Assembly (NCBI RefSeq): GCF_003628125.1
Contig: NZ_RBZU01000001.1
Location: forward strand, 248,001 to 312,000
DNA length: 64,000 nt
Source: Pararobbsia silviterrae
Lineage (GTDB): Bacteria > Pseudomonadota > Gammaproteobacteria > Burkholderiales > Burkholderiaceae
Direction: 5' to 3'
In this document: positions 20,392 to 32,945 of the stretch, piece after piece
How positions within the stretch are numbered: the first letter of the stretch is position 1
How the letters are laid out: every line of letters begins with the position of its first letter
Translations under genes and position numbers: made by a program
The notes under the pieces: generated by a model
Databases searched by the model: none
Told to the model about the DNA's origin: nothing
What the model saw: only the letters and a program-made list of their open reading frames with translations

Positions 20392-21240
20392 TTATTTGAC
20401 CTTGATCCCTTCGAGATCGTGTTTCGCGGGCGGATATTCGAGCTTGAGCGTGCGCATCGTCTCGGCGAGGATCGTCGCGACCATCACGTTGCGATGCGTC
20501 TTCGAATCGGCCGGCACGATGTACCACGGCGCTTCGGGTGTCGAGGTCGCCGCGAGCGCGTCTTCGTAGGCGGCCTGATAGTCGTCCCAGTACTGGCGCG
20601 CCTCGAGATCGCTCGGGTCGAATTTCCAGTGCTTGGTCGGGTCATCGACGCGCGCCTGCAGACGCTCGCGCTGCGTGTCCTTCGAGATATGCAGGAAGCA
20701 CTTGATGATCGTCGTATGCGTGTCGGCGAGCAGCGATTCGAAGTGGCGGATATGCGCGTACCGGCGCTCGCACTCGCCCTTGTCGATCGCGCCCGTGACG
20801 CGCGGCACGAGCACGTCTTCGTAGTGGCTCCGATTGAAGATCGCGAGCTCGCCGCCGGCCGGCGTATGCCGATGCACGCGCCAGAGGAAATCGTGCGCGA
20901 TCTCGTCGGGCGTCGGCGCGCGAAACGCCGCGATGCGCAGGCCCAACGGATCGACTTCACGGAACACCGCGCGAATCGTGCCGTCCTTGCCGCTCGTGTC
21001 CATGCCTTGCAGCACGAGCAGCACGCGCTCGCGCGTCTGCGCGTGCATGCGGTCCTGGAGCACGTCGAGTTCCAGGCTCAGATCCGAGAGCTGCTGGCGA
21101 TCCGCGTCCTTGCCGCCCGCCGAGAACGGTTTGGCGGCGCAGTCGTACGACGCGAGCTTGAAGCTCCCGTTCTTGCCTTCGGACGCGGTCTTGTCCTTGA
21201 AATGCGGGACGCGGAACGCGTCGATCGTGACCTTCGACAT
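20392..21240 (-). CDS. Polyphosphate kinase 2 family protein
   Basis: A protein of 282 residues. P-loop kinase motifs are GMDTSGKDGTI (Walker A) and NRSHYEDVLVPRV (Walker B region), with the lid-type segment KGECERRYAHIRHFE and HISKDTQRERL. This is the PPK2 family, which moves phosphate between polyphosphate and nucleotides (AMP, ADP or GDP). It looks like the PPK2_rel type polyphosphate:nucleotide phosphotransferase, but the class and preferred nucleotide cannot be read from sequence. The ATG at 21240 has an AGGAG ribosome site. Confidence 0.88.
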   Translation of the reverse strand: MSKVTIDAFRVPHFKDKTASEGKNGSFKLASYDCAAKPFSAGGKDADRQQLSDLSLELDVLQDRMHAQTRERVLLVLQGMDTSGKDGTIRAVFREVDPLGLRIAAFRAPTPDEIAHDFLWRVHRHTPAGGELAIFNRSHYEDVLVPRVTGAIDKGECERRYAHIRHFESLLADTHTTIIKCFLHISKDTQRERLQARVDDPTKHWKFDPSDLEARQYWDDYQAAYEDALAATSTPEAPWYIVPADSKTHRNVMVATILAETMRTLKLEYPPAKHDLEGIKVK

Positions 21241-21304
21241 GGGCACTCCTTCGATCAAGTGAGGATGAAACTCCGCATCGGTAACCGCGACGATGACAGA
21301 TCGA

Positions 21305-22779
<1,475 letters not shown>

Positions 22780-22783
<4 letters not shown>

Positions 22784-24273
22784 ACTCCCGCCGTCGCGAG
22801 CGCAGGGGCCCGCAGGTGCCAGTCCGTCGCACGCTGGAACGCATCCGCGACCTGCAGCATCCGGCTTTCGTCAAAGTAATTGCCCACGATCTGCAGACCG
22901 ACCGGGCGTCCGTTCGCGCCGAAACCGCACGGCACGCTCATGCCCGGCAGACCCGCAAGACTGATCGACAGCGTATAGATATCGGCGAGATACATCGCGA
23001 CGGGATCGTCGCCCTTGGCGCCGAGATCCCATGCGACGGTCGGCGCGACCGGACCCATGATCACGTCGCATTGCGTGAACGCCTGCTGGAAATCGCTCGC
23101 GATGATTCGGCGGATCTTCTGCGCCTGCAGGTAGTAGGCGTCGTAGTAGCCGTGCGAGAGCACATAGGCGCCGACGAGGATGCGTCGCTTGACCTCCTCG
23201 CCGAAGCCTTCGCTGCGCGACTTCTTGTACATGTCGAGCAGATCCGTGTACTGCGCGGCGCGATGGCCGAAACGCACGCCGTCGAAACGCGAGAGGTTCG
23301 ACGACGCTTCGGCCGGCGCGATCACGTAGTAGACCGGGATCGACAGCTCGGTTTTCGGCAGCGAGACCGGGACGCGCACGGCGCCGAGCGCCTCGTACTG
23401 CTTGAGCGCGGCCTCGACGGCGTCGCGCACGTCGCTTGCGAGGCCGTCGCCGAAGTACTCGTTCGGCAGACCGATGCGCAGGCCGTCGAGCGGCTTCGCC
23501 GCGTTCGTGCCGCCGTTCCAGCCCTTGCCGATCGCGCGCGTGAAGTCTTCGTCGGGATGCTCGAGGCTCGTCGAATCGCGCGGATCGAAACCGGCCATGC
23601 CGTTGAGCAGGAGCGCGCAATCGTGCGCGGATTGCGCGAACGGACCGCCCTGGTCGAGCGACGACGCGAACGCGATCATGCCGTAGCGCGACACGCGGCC
23701 ATAGGTCGGCTTGATCCCCGTGACGCCCGTGAACGAAGCGGGCTGGCGGATCGAGCCGCCCGTGTCGGTGCCGGTCGCCGCGGGCACGATGCGTGCCGCG
23801 ACGGCTGCCGCCGCGCCGCCCGACGAGCCGCCGGGCACCGCGCGACGATCCCATGGGTTCTGGACCGGACCGAAGTGCGAGTTCTCGTTCGACGAGCCCA
23901 TCGCGAACTCGTCCATATTCGTCTTGCCGACGCAGACCATGCCGGCCGCGGCGAGGCGTTCGACGACCGTCGCGTCGAACGGGCTCCGGTAGCTGTCGAG
24001 CATCTTCGAGCCGGCCGTCGAGCGCCAGTCGCGCGTGACGAAGACGTCCTTGTGCGCGATCGGCAGTCCGACGAGCGGGCCCGATTCGCCGCGCGCGAGG
24101 CGCGCATCGGCGGCCTTGGCCGCGGCGAGCGTCGGCTCGGGGTTCACGTCGATGAATGCGTTGAGTTCACGCGCGGCCTCGATGGCCGCGAGCGATTCCT
24201 GCGCGAGTTCGACCGCGGACACCTGGCGGGTGTCGAGTGCGGTGCGAAGGGCTGTAAGACTCTTTTCAACCAT
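22780..24273 (-). CDS. gatA: Asp/Glu-tRNA amidotransferase subunit A
   Basis: A protein of 497 residues of the amidase-signature family that hydrolyses glutamine and passes ammonia to GatB. The catalytic Lys is in PIAHKDVF, with the cis-Ser/Ser nucleophile pair in [11 protein letters not shown] and [11 protein letters not shown]. The ATG at 24273 ([11 protein letters not shown]) is the conserved start. The gap to gatC, 265 bp, is longer than usual for this operon and GC-rich, with no gene that I can support. Confidence 0.96.
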
Positions 24274-24538
24274 GATCTGGATCCAGTTCGCCAGTTCGGC
24301 GGTTTCAATACGGTCCGGCATTGCGGTCCGGCATCGGGGCGCCCGACCGGTGCGCCGCGGGCGTCGGTGCGACCGATCCCGGAGCCGTCTGTGCGGCGGT
24401 GCGGCACGCGGGCGGTCGGGCCCGCATCGGCGCATCGGCAAATCAACACGCCGACGAATCGGCCGTCATCGCGTGCGACCGGCGCGCGTCGCGTCTGTCC
24501 GCGATGCGGCTGCCGCAGCGCGCTGCGTCGGCGTGTCC

Positions 24539-24838
24539 CTATTCGATGACCTTCGGCACGAGGTAGAGCCCGTCCTGCACGGCCGGCGCCGGCGCCTGAT
24601 TCGCATCGCGATCGATGACGGCGGTCGCCGCGTCGTCGCGCAAGCGCAGCGCGACGGACTGGATCTGCTCGATCGGGTGCGCGAGCGGTTCGATGCCGGC
24701 CGTATCGACCGCCTGCATTTGCTCGACGAGCGAGAAAAAATGATTGAGTTGCGTTTGCGTGCGTTCGGCCGCGTCATCGGCGAGCTCGAGGCGCGCCAGA
24801 TGCGCGATCCGTTTGACGTCGGTCAAAGTGAGGGACAT
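24539..24838 (-). CDS. gatC: Asp/Glu-tRNA amidotransferase subunit C
   Basis: A small subunit of 99 residues that wraps around GatA and stabilises the complex. It starts [17 protein letters not shown] and ends in YLVPKVIE; both ends are typical. It is first in the gatCAB operon and divergent from mreB. Confidence 0.95.
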   Translation of the reverse strand: MSLTLTDVKRIAHLARLELADDAAERTQTQLNHFFSLVEQMQAVDTAGIEPLAHPIEQIQSVALRLRDDAATAVIDRDANQAPAPAVQDGLYLVPKVIE

Positions 24839-25305
24839 GCGGTCACCGGAAAAAATGGATCGGACGGCCACCATTGTCGTGCTGTCGAACGCAATGGCGA
24901 CGCGGGGGTCGGGGACGGGAAAACACGAGCAAGAACAAGGCGAAGCGTCGCCATTTCCCTTCAAAATAGCCAAAATTATAAGGTATGATTACGCCCTAAA
25001 CTCAAATCCGGACGAGCTTGCCTCGCCTGAGTTCGCGCCGATGTCGCGCGAACGACGGATGACCGAACCGATTGCAAGGATTCCGACAGGATCCGCTTGC
25101 GCGAAAAACGGTTTCGGTGATCGTGTCGGCTGCCCGGAGCAGCCTCGGTAATCAAGGCAGTAGGCAGGACGGCCGGTCAAGTCATCGGCAGCTTCGAGTT
25201 CGCGCAGCACCCGCTTGAGGGCGGCCCGCGGTCCCACGAAGCTGTTATTTTTTTCCGCTGTCGGCGCGCCTCGCGCGTTCGACCCGAAGCGACACAGGAT
25301 TTTGA
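24839..25305. other. Divergent promoter region gatC/mreB
   Basis: A 467-bp gap. On the minus strand TATAAT (24980-24975) with TTGAGT (25005-25000), spacer 19, is a probable gatCAB promoter. On the plus strand TATGAT (24984-24989) is a candidate -10 leading to mreB with a leader of about 300 nt. The two overlap, so they may exclude each other. I see no gene in the rest. Confidence 0.5.
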
Positions 25306-26349
<1,044 letters not shown>

Positions 26350-26407
26350 AGCCGCAACGCTGATCCGGGTCGACCGCCGGTCCGCCACCCCAGTGCAAAC
26401 GCCGACT

Positions 26408-26423
26408 GGCTCCCGCGGGAGCC
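26408..26423. repeat. 16-bp perfect palindrome between mreB and mreC
   Basis: GGCTCCCGCGGGAGCC in the 181-bp gap. It can fold as a short hairpin in the mRNA and might set the mreB/mreC ratio. It is not followed by T. Confidence 0.5.
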
Positions 26424-26530
26424 GTTTCGCAGCAGACGCATTCGGACAGGGCGAAGCCGCGCGGTTCCCGACGTTGCCCTTGCATTCGACCCGCTCACGC
26501 ACTCCGTCATCCTGACCGGCGCAGACGCTC

Positions 26531-27823
26531 ATGGAATACAGTCCGCCGCCACTTTTCAAACAGGGCCCTTCGGCGCTTGCGCGCCTGATCTTCTTCGTCG
26601 CGCTTGCGCTCGGCCTGTTGATCTCCGATGCACGGTTTCGCACGCTCGAGGCGATTCGCGAAGTGATCGGCACGGGGCTCTATCCGCTGCAGCGCGCCGC
26701 GCTCGTGCCGCGCGACATCGGCCTTGCCGTCGCGGATTTCTTCGTGACCGGCACGGCGCTCCATCGCGAGAACACCGAACTCAAGTCGCGTAATCTCCAG
26801 CTCGCGCTTCACGCGGGTCAGGCCCAACAGCTCGAAGCCGAAAACGCGCATCTGCGCGCGTTGCTCGAACTCACGCGGCGCTCCGCGATTCAAAGCGTGC
26901 CCGCCGAAATCGCCTATGACACGCGCGATCCGTTCACGCAGAAGGTCATCATCGATCATGGTTCGACCGCGGGCATTCAGCCCGGCGCACCCGTCGTCAA
27001 CGAAAACGGCGTGATCGGTCAGGTCACGCGCGTCTACCCGTTGCAGGCCGAAGTCACCTTGCTGACCGACAAGGATCAGGCGTTGCCCGTGCAGCTCGTG
27101 CGCACGGGGCTGCGCAGCGTCATTTACGGCACGCCGGCCGGCGACGGGCTCGACCTGCGCTTCGTGCCGATCTCGGCCGACGTCAAGGTCGGCGACCAGC
27201 TCGTGACGAGCGGTCTCGACGGCGTCTATCCGGCCGGCCTGCCGGTCGCGCGCGTCGTGCGCGTCGATCGCAAGACCGATACGGCGTTCACGCGCGTGCT
27301 CTGCGAGCCCGTGTCGCCGATTCATGGCGAGCGTCAGGTGCTCGTGCTGCACTACGACAACGTCCTGTTGCCGCCGCCGCCCGACAGCGCGGTCGGCGAG
27401 CAGATCAACGGTCCGCAGACGAAGGCGACGTCGAAGGACGCCAAATCGAAGAACAAGGCGGCGTCGGCGTCGAGCGAGGCATCGGGCGCGGCGGTCGGCG
27501 TGGCCGCGAGCGACGCGTCGCTCGCGCAGACGGTCGCGGGCAGCGTCAGCTTCGACGGCGATACGCACGGCCACTTGCGAGGGCACGCGTCGGGCCAGGC
27601 TGAAGTCGCAGCCGAAGCGTCGGCGGCTTCGGCCGCCTCGTCGGCCAAGGCCGCGCAGGTCGCCAAGCCCGCACCGGCCGCACCGGCGGCGTCGGATGCC
27701 GCGGCAGCCAGCGCGGCGGCATCGTCTGCGCCTGCCGCGAAGGCCGCACCGCGCGCGCCGGCGCCCGCCAAGCCCGCCGATGACGGCCCGCACGTACCCG
27801 CACGCGGGGGGATCGACGAATGA
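26531..27823 (+). CDS. mreC: Rod-shape protein MreC with long Ala-rich tail
   Basis: A protein of 430 residues. One transmembrane helix (about 17-33) is followed by a periplasmic coiled coil (HRENTELKSRNLQ...LEAENAHLRALLEL) and the MreC beta-barrel core up to about residue 280. MreC links the cytoskeleton to PBP2 in the periplasm. From about residue 290 to the end there is a low-complexity tail of Ala, Ser, Lys and Pro, roughly 140 residues beyond the family core. It is expected to be flexible. The start has a GACGCTC leader without a strong ribosome site. The stop overlaps mreD (ATGA). Confidence 0.94.
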   Translation: MEYSPPPLFKQGPSALARLIFFVALALGLLISDARFRTLEAIREVIGTGLYPLQRAALVPRDIGLAVADFFVTGTALHRENTELKSRNLQLALHAGQAQQLEAENAHLRALLELTRRSAIQSVPAEIAYDTRDPFTQKVIIDHGSTAGIQPGAPVVNENGVIGQVTRVYPLQAEVTLLTDKDQALPVQLVRTGLRSVIYGTPAGDGLDLRFVPISADVKVGDQLVTSGLDGVYPAGLPVARVVRVDRKTDTAFTRVLCEPVSPIHGERQVLVLHYDNVLLPPPPDSAVGEQINGPQTKATSKDAKSKNKAASASSEASGAAVGVAASDASLAQTVAGSVSFDGDTHGHLRGHASGQAEVAAEASAASAASSAKAAQVAKPAPAAPAASDAAAASAAASSAPAAKAAPRAPAPAKPADDGPHVPARGGIDE

Positions 27824-28332
27824 GCCGCCCGCAATACATCCTGCTGCCGGTCAACCCGTCGTTCATCGCGTTCAGCATCGCGGCGGCGTTCGTGCTCAAT
27901 TTCCTGCCCTGGGGCCGCACGGTCGGGATTCCCGATTTCGTCGCCGTCGTGCTGCTGTTCTGGAATATTCATCAGCCTCGCAAGGTCGGCATGGGCATCG
28001 CGTTCGTGCTCGGCATCCTCATGGACGTCCACGACGCGAGTCTGTTCGGCGAACACGCGCTTGCGTACACGCTGCTTTCGTATGGCGCGATCTCGCTGCA
28101 TCGCCGCGTGCTCTGGTTCTCGCTGCCCGTGCAGGCGCTGCATGTGCTGCCGTTGCTCGTGCTCGCCCAACTCGTGCCGTTCGTGATCCGCCTGCTCGCG
28201 GGCGCCGCGTTCCCGGGCTGGGGCTATCTCGTCGACGGGTTCGTCGAGGCGCTGCTCTGGCCGGTCGCGAGCCTGCTGTTGCTCGCGCCGCAGAAGCGCG
28301 CGTCCGACCCTGACGATACGCGGCCGATCTGA
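27820..28332 (+). CDS. mreD: Rod-shape protein MreD
   Basis: An integral membrane protein of 170 residues with five or six transmembrane helices, starting MSRPQYILLPVNPSFIAFS. It completes the MreBCD complex in the inner membrane. Translation is probably coupled to mreC through the 4-bp overlap, and mrdA begins 14 bp after its stop. Confidence 0.92.
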   Translation: MSRPQYILLPVNPSFIAFSIAAAFVLNFLPWGRTVGIPDFVAVVLLFWNIHQPRKVGMGIAFVLGILMDVHDASLFGEHALAYTLLSYGAISLHRRVLWFSLPVQALHVLPLLVLAQLVPFVIRLLAGAAFPGWGYLVDGFVEALLWPVASLLLLAPQKRASDPDDTRPI

Positions 28333-28346
28333 TCGGCGCGCCCAGC

Positions 28347-30755
28347 ATGACCGAGTTCAAGAACACCGAACAGCAGCTGTCCCGCTTCCGCCTGCGCGTG
28401 GCGGGCGCGGCGTTCTTCGTCATGCTCTGCTTCGGACTGCTGGGCTTTCGCTTCGTCTATCTGCAGATCTGGAAGTACAGCGAATATTCGCTGCAGGCCG
28501 ACGAGAACCGGATCTCGGTCGCGCCGATCCTGCCGAACCGCGGCGTGATCACCGATCGCAACGGCATCATCCTCGCGCGCAACTATTCCGCGTACACACT
28601 TGAAATCACGCCATCGAAACTCGATGCGCCGCTCGATCAGGTCATCACCGAACTGGGTCGCGTGATCCCCGTCGAGGAGCGCGACCGGCGCCGCTTCAAG
28701 AAGCTGCTCGAAGATTCGAAGCACTTCGAAAGCCTGCCGATCCGTTCGCGGCTGACCGACGACGAGGTCGCGCGATTCACCGCGCAGCGCTATCGCTTCC
28801 CGGGCGTCGACGTGCGCGCGCGGCTGTTCCGCAGCTATCCGCTCGGCACGACGTTCGCGCATGCGATCGGCTATATCGGCCGCATTTCGCAGCGCGATCG
28901 CGATCATATCGAGGCCGCCAGCGAGCAGAACGACAACGATCCCGATCACTACGATCCGCGGCTCGACGAAAACAACTACAAGGGGACCGACTACATCGGC
29001 AAGATCGGCGTCGAGCAGAGCTATGAAACCGAACTGCATGGCCTGACGGGCTCCGAGGAAGTCGAGGTCACGGCCGGCGGCCGGCCCGTGCGTACGCTGT
29101 CGAGCACGCAGGCGACGCCGGGCAACAATCTGCGGCTGTCGCTCGACGTCGGCCTGCAGGAGACCGCCGAGCGCGCGTTCGGCGATCGCAAGGGCGCGCT
29201 CGTCGCGATCGATCCCTCGACGGGCGAAGTGCTGGCCTTCGTGTCCGCGCCGAGTTTCGATCCGAATATCTTCGTCGACGGCGTCGACCAGCAGACCTGG
29301 GACGATCTCAACAATTCGCCCGACAAGCCGCTGCTGAATCGTCCATTGCGCGGGACCTACCCGCCGGGTTCGACGTACAAGCCGTTCATGGCGCTCGCCG
29401 CGCTGACGCTGCACAAGCGCACGCCCGAGTGGGGCTTCCAGGACACGGGTTCGTACACGTTCGCGGGCCATGTGTTCCACAACGACGTGCGCACGGGGCA
29501 AGGCTGGATCGATATGAATCGCGCGATCACGGTCTCGAACGACGACTACTTCTACATGCTCGCGCACGACCTCGGCGTCAACGCGATCTCCGACTTCATG
29601 AAGCCGTTCGGCTTCGGTCAGATCACGGGCATCGATATCGAGGGCGAAGCCAGGGGTATCCTGCCGTCGACCGACTGGAAACGTCACGCCTACAAGCGTC
29701 CCGAGATGCAGAAGTGGTACGAAGGCGAAACGATCAGTCTCGGGATCGGCCAGGGCTATAACTCGTTCACGATGCTGCAGCTCGCGCATGCGGTCGCGAC
29801 GCTCGCGAACAACGGCGTCGTGATGACGCCGCACCTCGTGAGCGGGATCGAGAACCCGATCACGCATCAGATCCGCACGGTCGATTCCGATCCGACGGGC
29901 AAGATCGACGTCAAGCAGCAGGACATCGACTTCATCAAGCACGCGATGCAGAACGTGATTCTCAACGGGACGGCCGCGCAGCCGTTCCGCGGCGTTCAGT
30001 ACGAGGTCGCGGGCAAGACGGGGACGGCGCAGGTCTATTCGCTCGGCGGCGAGAAGTATCATGCGAGCGCGGTCGCTGAAAACCGGCGCGACCACGCGCT
30101 GTTCACCGCGTTCGCGCCGGTCGAGAAGCCGCAGATCGCGCTCGCGCTGATCGTCGAAAACGGCGGCTGGGGTGCGGAAGCCGCCGCGCCGGTCGCGCGC
30201 GCGGTGCTCGATTACTGGATGATCGATCGCTTCAAGCCCGGCGTGCTCGCCGCGGCGGTCGCGAACGCGGTCGCCGATTCGAATGCGTCGGGCGGCGGCG
30301 TCGATACGGCGCCCGTCATCGGCGGCGGACCGCAAACGCCGCTGCAGGCCGCCTTGCCTGCGTCGGTCGCGGCGGCCCTGCCGGGTGGAAGCGCCGCGAC
30401 GGCGGCCGCGATCGCGGCATCGGCGGTCGGTGTCGCGCAGCCCGCGTCCGCGGCAAGCGGCGCGGCCGCCGTGCCGCGTGGTGCGAGCGGTGTGAACGGC
30501 ACGAGCGGTGCCGCCGCGAGTGCGGCCGAAGCGACGCCGCCGCGTTCGGACAAGGCGGCGCCGAAGCGGCCGCTGCCGAATGCGCCGACGACGCCGGCCG
30601 ACAACACGGGCGCGCCGCTAGCGCCCGCTCCCCGCGTGACGGTTTCGCCGGCCGACGCGGACGTGCCGGCGGACGACCATAGCGTCAACTTGAACGGCGT
30701 CGATACGGGCGGCAACACGCCCGTGTCTCACGCGAGCCCCAACGGCGACGACTGA
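28347..30755 (+). CDS. mrdA: Penicillin-binding protein 2 with extended C-terminus
   Basis: A protein of 802 residues, the rod-complex transpeptidase. It has one N-terminal membrane anchor (GAAFFVMLCFGLLGFRFVYLQ), a PBP dimerisation domain, and a transpeptidase domain with PGSTYKPF (SxxK), SND in TVSNDDYFYM, and KTGTAQ in VAGKTGTAQVY. The catalytic core ends near residue 625. The last 170 or so residues are Ala, Ser, Pro and Gly-rich low complexity, longer than in most PBP2. The function of this tail is unknown. It is followed by rodA after 11 bp. Confidence 0.95.
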   Translation: MTEFKNTEQQLSRFRLRVAGAAFFVMLCFGLLGFRFVYLQIWKYSEYSLQADENRISVAPILPNRGVITDRNGIILARNYSAYTLEITPSKLDAPLDQVITELGRVIPVEERDRRRFKKLLEDSKHFESLPIRSRLTDDEVARFTAQRYRFPGVDVRARLFRSYPLGTTFAHAIGYIGRISQRDRDHIEAASEQNDNDPDHYDPRLDENNYKGTDYIGKIGVEQSYETELHGLTGSEEVEVTAGGRPVRTLSSTQATPGNNLRLSLDVGLQETAERAFGDRKGALVAIDPSTGEVLAFVSAPSFDPNIFVDGVDQQTWDDLNNSPDKPLLNRPLRGTYPPGSTYKPFMALAALTLHKRTPEWGFQDTGSYTFAGHVFHNDVRTGQGWIDMNRAITVSNDDYFYMLAHDLGVNAISDFMKPFGFGQITGIDIEGEARGILPSTDWKRHAYKRPEMQKWYEGETISLGIGQGYNSFTMLQLAHAVATLANNGVVMTPHLVSGIENPITHQIRTVDSDPTGKIDVKQQDIDFIKHAMQNVILNGTAAQPFRGVQYEVAGKTGTAQVYSLGGEKYHASAVAENRRDHALFTAFAPVEKPQIALALIVENGGWGAEAAAPVARAVLDYWMIDRFKPGVLAAAVANAVADSNASGGGVDTAPVIGGGPQTPLQAALPASVAAALPGGSAATAAAIAASAVGVAQPASAASGAAAVPRGASGVNGTSGAAASAAEATPPRSDKAAPKRPLPNAPTTPADNTGAPLAPAPRVTVSPADADVPADDHSVNLNGVDTGGNTPVSHASPNGDD

Positions 30756-30766
30756 CGAGGTCCCTT

Positions 30767-31915
30767 ATGCAACTCGATTCACGCGCCGTTTTCACGCACA
30801 TCAAGCGGTTGTTCATCGGCTTCGACAAACCGCTCGCGCTGTTCATGTTCCTGCTGCTCGGCGTGGGCATCGTCACGCTCTATAGCGCGAGCCTCGACAT
30901 GCCGGGCCGCGTCGAGGACCAGGTCCGCAATATCCTGCTGACGTTCGCCTTGATGTGGGCGATCGCGAATATCCCGACGCAGACGCTGATGAAACTCGCC
31001 GTACCGCTCTATACGGTCGGCATCGGTTTGCTTGTCGGCGTCGCGCTGTTCGGTCTCACGCGCAAGGGCGCGAAGCGTTGGATCAACGTCGGCGTCGTGA
31101 TCCAGCCGTCCGAGGTCATGAAGATCGCGATGCCGCTGATGCTCGCGTGGTATTACCAGAAGCGCGAAGGCGTCGTGAAGTGGTTCGACTATATCGTCGG
31201 CCTGATCCTGCTTGCGATCCCGGTCGGGCTGATCGCGAAGCAGCCCGATCTCGGCACGGCCGTGCTCGTGCTCGCGTCGGGTCTGTTCGTGATTTATTTC
31301 GCGGGCTTGAGCTTCAAGCTGATCCTGCCGGTCCTGCTCGCGATCGTGATCGGCGCGGGGACCGTCGTCGCGACCGAGAGCAAGATCTGCCAGCCCGAGG
31401 TCAAGTGGCCGATGATGCACGACTACCAGAAGCATCGGATCTGCATCCTGCTCGACCCGCAGTCGGATCCGCTCGGCCAGGGCTTCCACACGATTCAGGC
31501 GGTCATCGCGATCGGCTCGGGCGGCATGCTCGGCAAAGGATGGCTCAAGGGCACGCAGGCGCACCTCGAGTTCATTCCCGAGAAGCACACCGATTTCATC
31601 TTCGCCGTGTTCTCCGAGGAGTTCGGTCTCGTCGGTGGGGTCACGCTGCTCTTTCTCTACTTATGTCTGATCGCGCGCGGACTCTATGTCGCGGCGAACG
31701 GCGCGACATTGTTCGCGCGCTTGCTAGCCGGCGCACTCGCGATGTCGTTCTTCACGTACGCGTTCGTCAATGTCGGCATGGTCAGCGGGATTCTGCCCGT
31801 GGTCGGCGTGCCGCTGCCGTTCATGAGTTACGGCGGGACCGCGCTCGTGACGCTCGGGCTCGGCGTGGGCATCATCATGAGCGTCGGCAAACAGAAGCGG
31901 CTCATGCAGAGCTGA
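30767..31915 (+). CDS. rodA: SEDS glycosyltransferase RodA
   Basis: A polytopic protein of 382 residues (about ten helices) that polymerises lipid II together with PBP2. The SEDS signatures include KGAKRWINVG, IQPSEVMKIAMPL, KQPDLGTAVLVL and GILPVVGVPLPFMSYGGTALV. The end KQKRLMQS is normal. The Sel1 gene is convergent 22 bp downstream. Confidence 0.95.
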   Translation: MQLDSRAVFTHIKRLFIGFDKPLALFMFLLLGVGIVTLYSASLDMPGRVEDQVRNILLTFALMWAIANIPTQTLMKLAVPLYTVGIGLLVGVALFGLTRKGAKRWINVGVVIQPSEVMKIAMPLMLAWYYQKREGVVKWFDYIVGLILLAIPVGLIAKQPDLGTAVLVLASGLFVIYFAGLSFKLILPVLLAIVIGAGTVVATESKICQPEVKWPMMHDYQKHRICILLDPQSDPLGQGFHTIQAVIAIGSGGMLGKGWLKGTQAHLEFIPEKHTDFIFAVFSEEFGLVGGVTLLFLYLCLIARGLYVAANGATLFARLLAGALAMSFFTYAFVNVGMVSGILPVVGVPLPFMSYGGTALVTLGLGVGIIMSVGKQKRLMQS

Positions 31916-31937
31916 GGCGGCGCGATGCGCCGGCGCG

Positions 31938-32837
31938 CTATTCGCTGGCCGGCGCGTCGTGATCGGCTGCAGCCGGATGCAGTTTTTCGGTCAGCGCCTT
32001 GTAGTTGACGAGCGCGGCCGGATCGCCCTGCGCGGCCGCCTTCGCATACCACTGCCGTGCGGTCTCGAGATTCGGCGTAACGCCGTCGCCGCCGCGCTCG
32101 TAGTAGGTGCCGACGATGTATTCGGACGCCATGTCGCCCGCGAGCGCCGCCTTGTGATACCAGACGAACGCCTGCGCGAAATCCTGCTTCGTGCCGCGGC
32201 CGTCCATGAACTGATTCGCGAGCGCGATCTGCGCTTGCACATGTCCCTGCTTGGCGGCTTTCAGATACCAGATATGGGCTTCGCCCGGATCGAGCCGTTC
32301 GAGCACGCCGTCGTCGAACAGACGGCCGTACGCGTACTGGGCGTGCGACATATCGGCCTCGGCGGCTTTCTTGAGCCAGTGCTCGGCTTCGGGGACGTCG
32401 ACCGGCGTGCCTTCGCCGTTGAGCTTCATCATCGCGTAGTTGAATGCCGCGAGGCGATTGCCTTTCTCGGCCGCATCCTTGAATTCGCCGAGCGCGGCCG
32501 GATAGTTGCCCGCCTCGTAGTCGTCGATTGCGGTCTGCGTTTCCTTTTGCGCGGGGGCGGGCTTCGCGTGCAGGGGCTGGGCGTCTTGCGGTGCAGTCCG
32601 AGGCGGGTTGCTCGCGTGGGGCGGTGCTTCCGATGCGGTCGATCCGGAGGCGATCGATGCTGCGGCGGCCATGACCGGCACCGCGGCGCTCGCGGGCGAC
32701 GTCACCGTACCGATCGTCACGAGCAGTGCGGCGATCCGGGTCAAGACGATGCGCGCAGGTCCGGAGCGCGCGCGCGTGATTGCGCGCGCATGGGCATGAC
32801 CCAGGGAGCGGATCGAATCGAGATCGGGCATGTCCAT
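31938..32837 (-). CDS. Exported Sel1-repeat protein
   Basis: A protein of 299 residues. A membrane-spanning or signal segment lies at about residues 28-52 (IVLTRIAALLVTIGTVTSPASA), followed by an Ala/Pro-rich linker and then five or so Sel1-like repeats. Examples are GNYPAALGEFKDAAEKGN, DVPEAEHWLKKAAEADMSHAQYAYG and ETARQWYAKAAAQGDPAALVNY. Sel1 repeats form helical scaffolds for protein contacts. No enzymatic domain is present. Partner and role are unknown. It lies in the periplasm if the N-terminal segment acts as signal. Confidence 0.85.
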   Translation of the reverse strand: MDMPDLDSIRSLGHAHARAITRARSGPARIVLTRIAALLVTIGTVTSPASAAVPVMAAAASIASGSTASEAPPHASNPPRTAPQDAQPLHAKPAPAQKETQTAIDDYEAGNYPAALGEFKDAAEKGNRLAAFNYAMMKLNGEGTPVDVPEAEHWLKKAAEADMSHAQYAYGRLFDDGVLERLDPGEAHIWYLKAAKQGHVQAQIALANQFMDGRGTKQDFAQAFVWYHKAALAGDMASEYIVGTYYERGGDGVTPNLETARQWYAKAAAQGDPAALVNYKALTEKLHPAAADHDAPASE

Positions 32838-32883
32838 CGTTCTCTCCCTACGGGTCTGCTGCGCTCCCCATGATACTGGACGT

Positions 32884-32919
32884 AAAAAAACCGCTGCATG
32901 GCGCGTGCCGTGCAGCGGT
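32884..32919 (-). terminator. Rho-independent terminator after queD
   Basis: On the minus strand the stem ACCGCTGCA / TGCAGCGGT is followed by seven T. It ends the queC-queE-queD transcription unit. Confidence 0.88.
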
Positions 32920-32945
32920 CGTCGGACCGTACGGGATGCCGGCGT

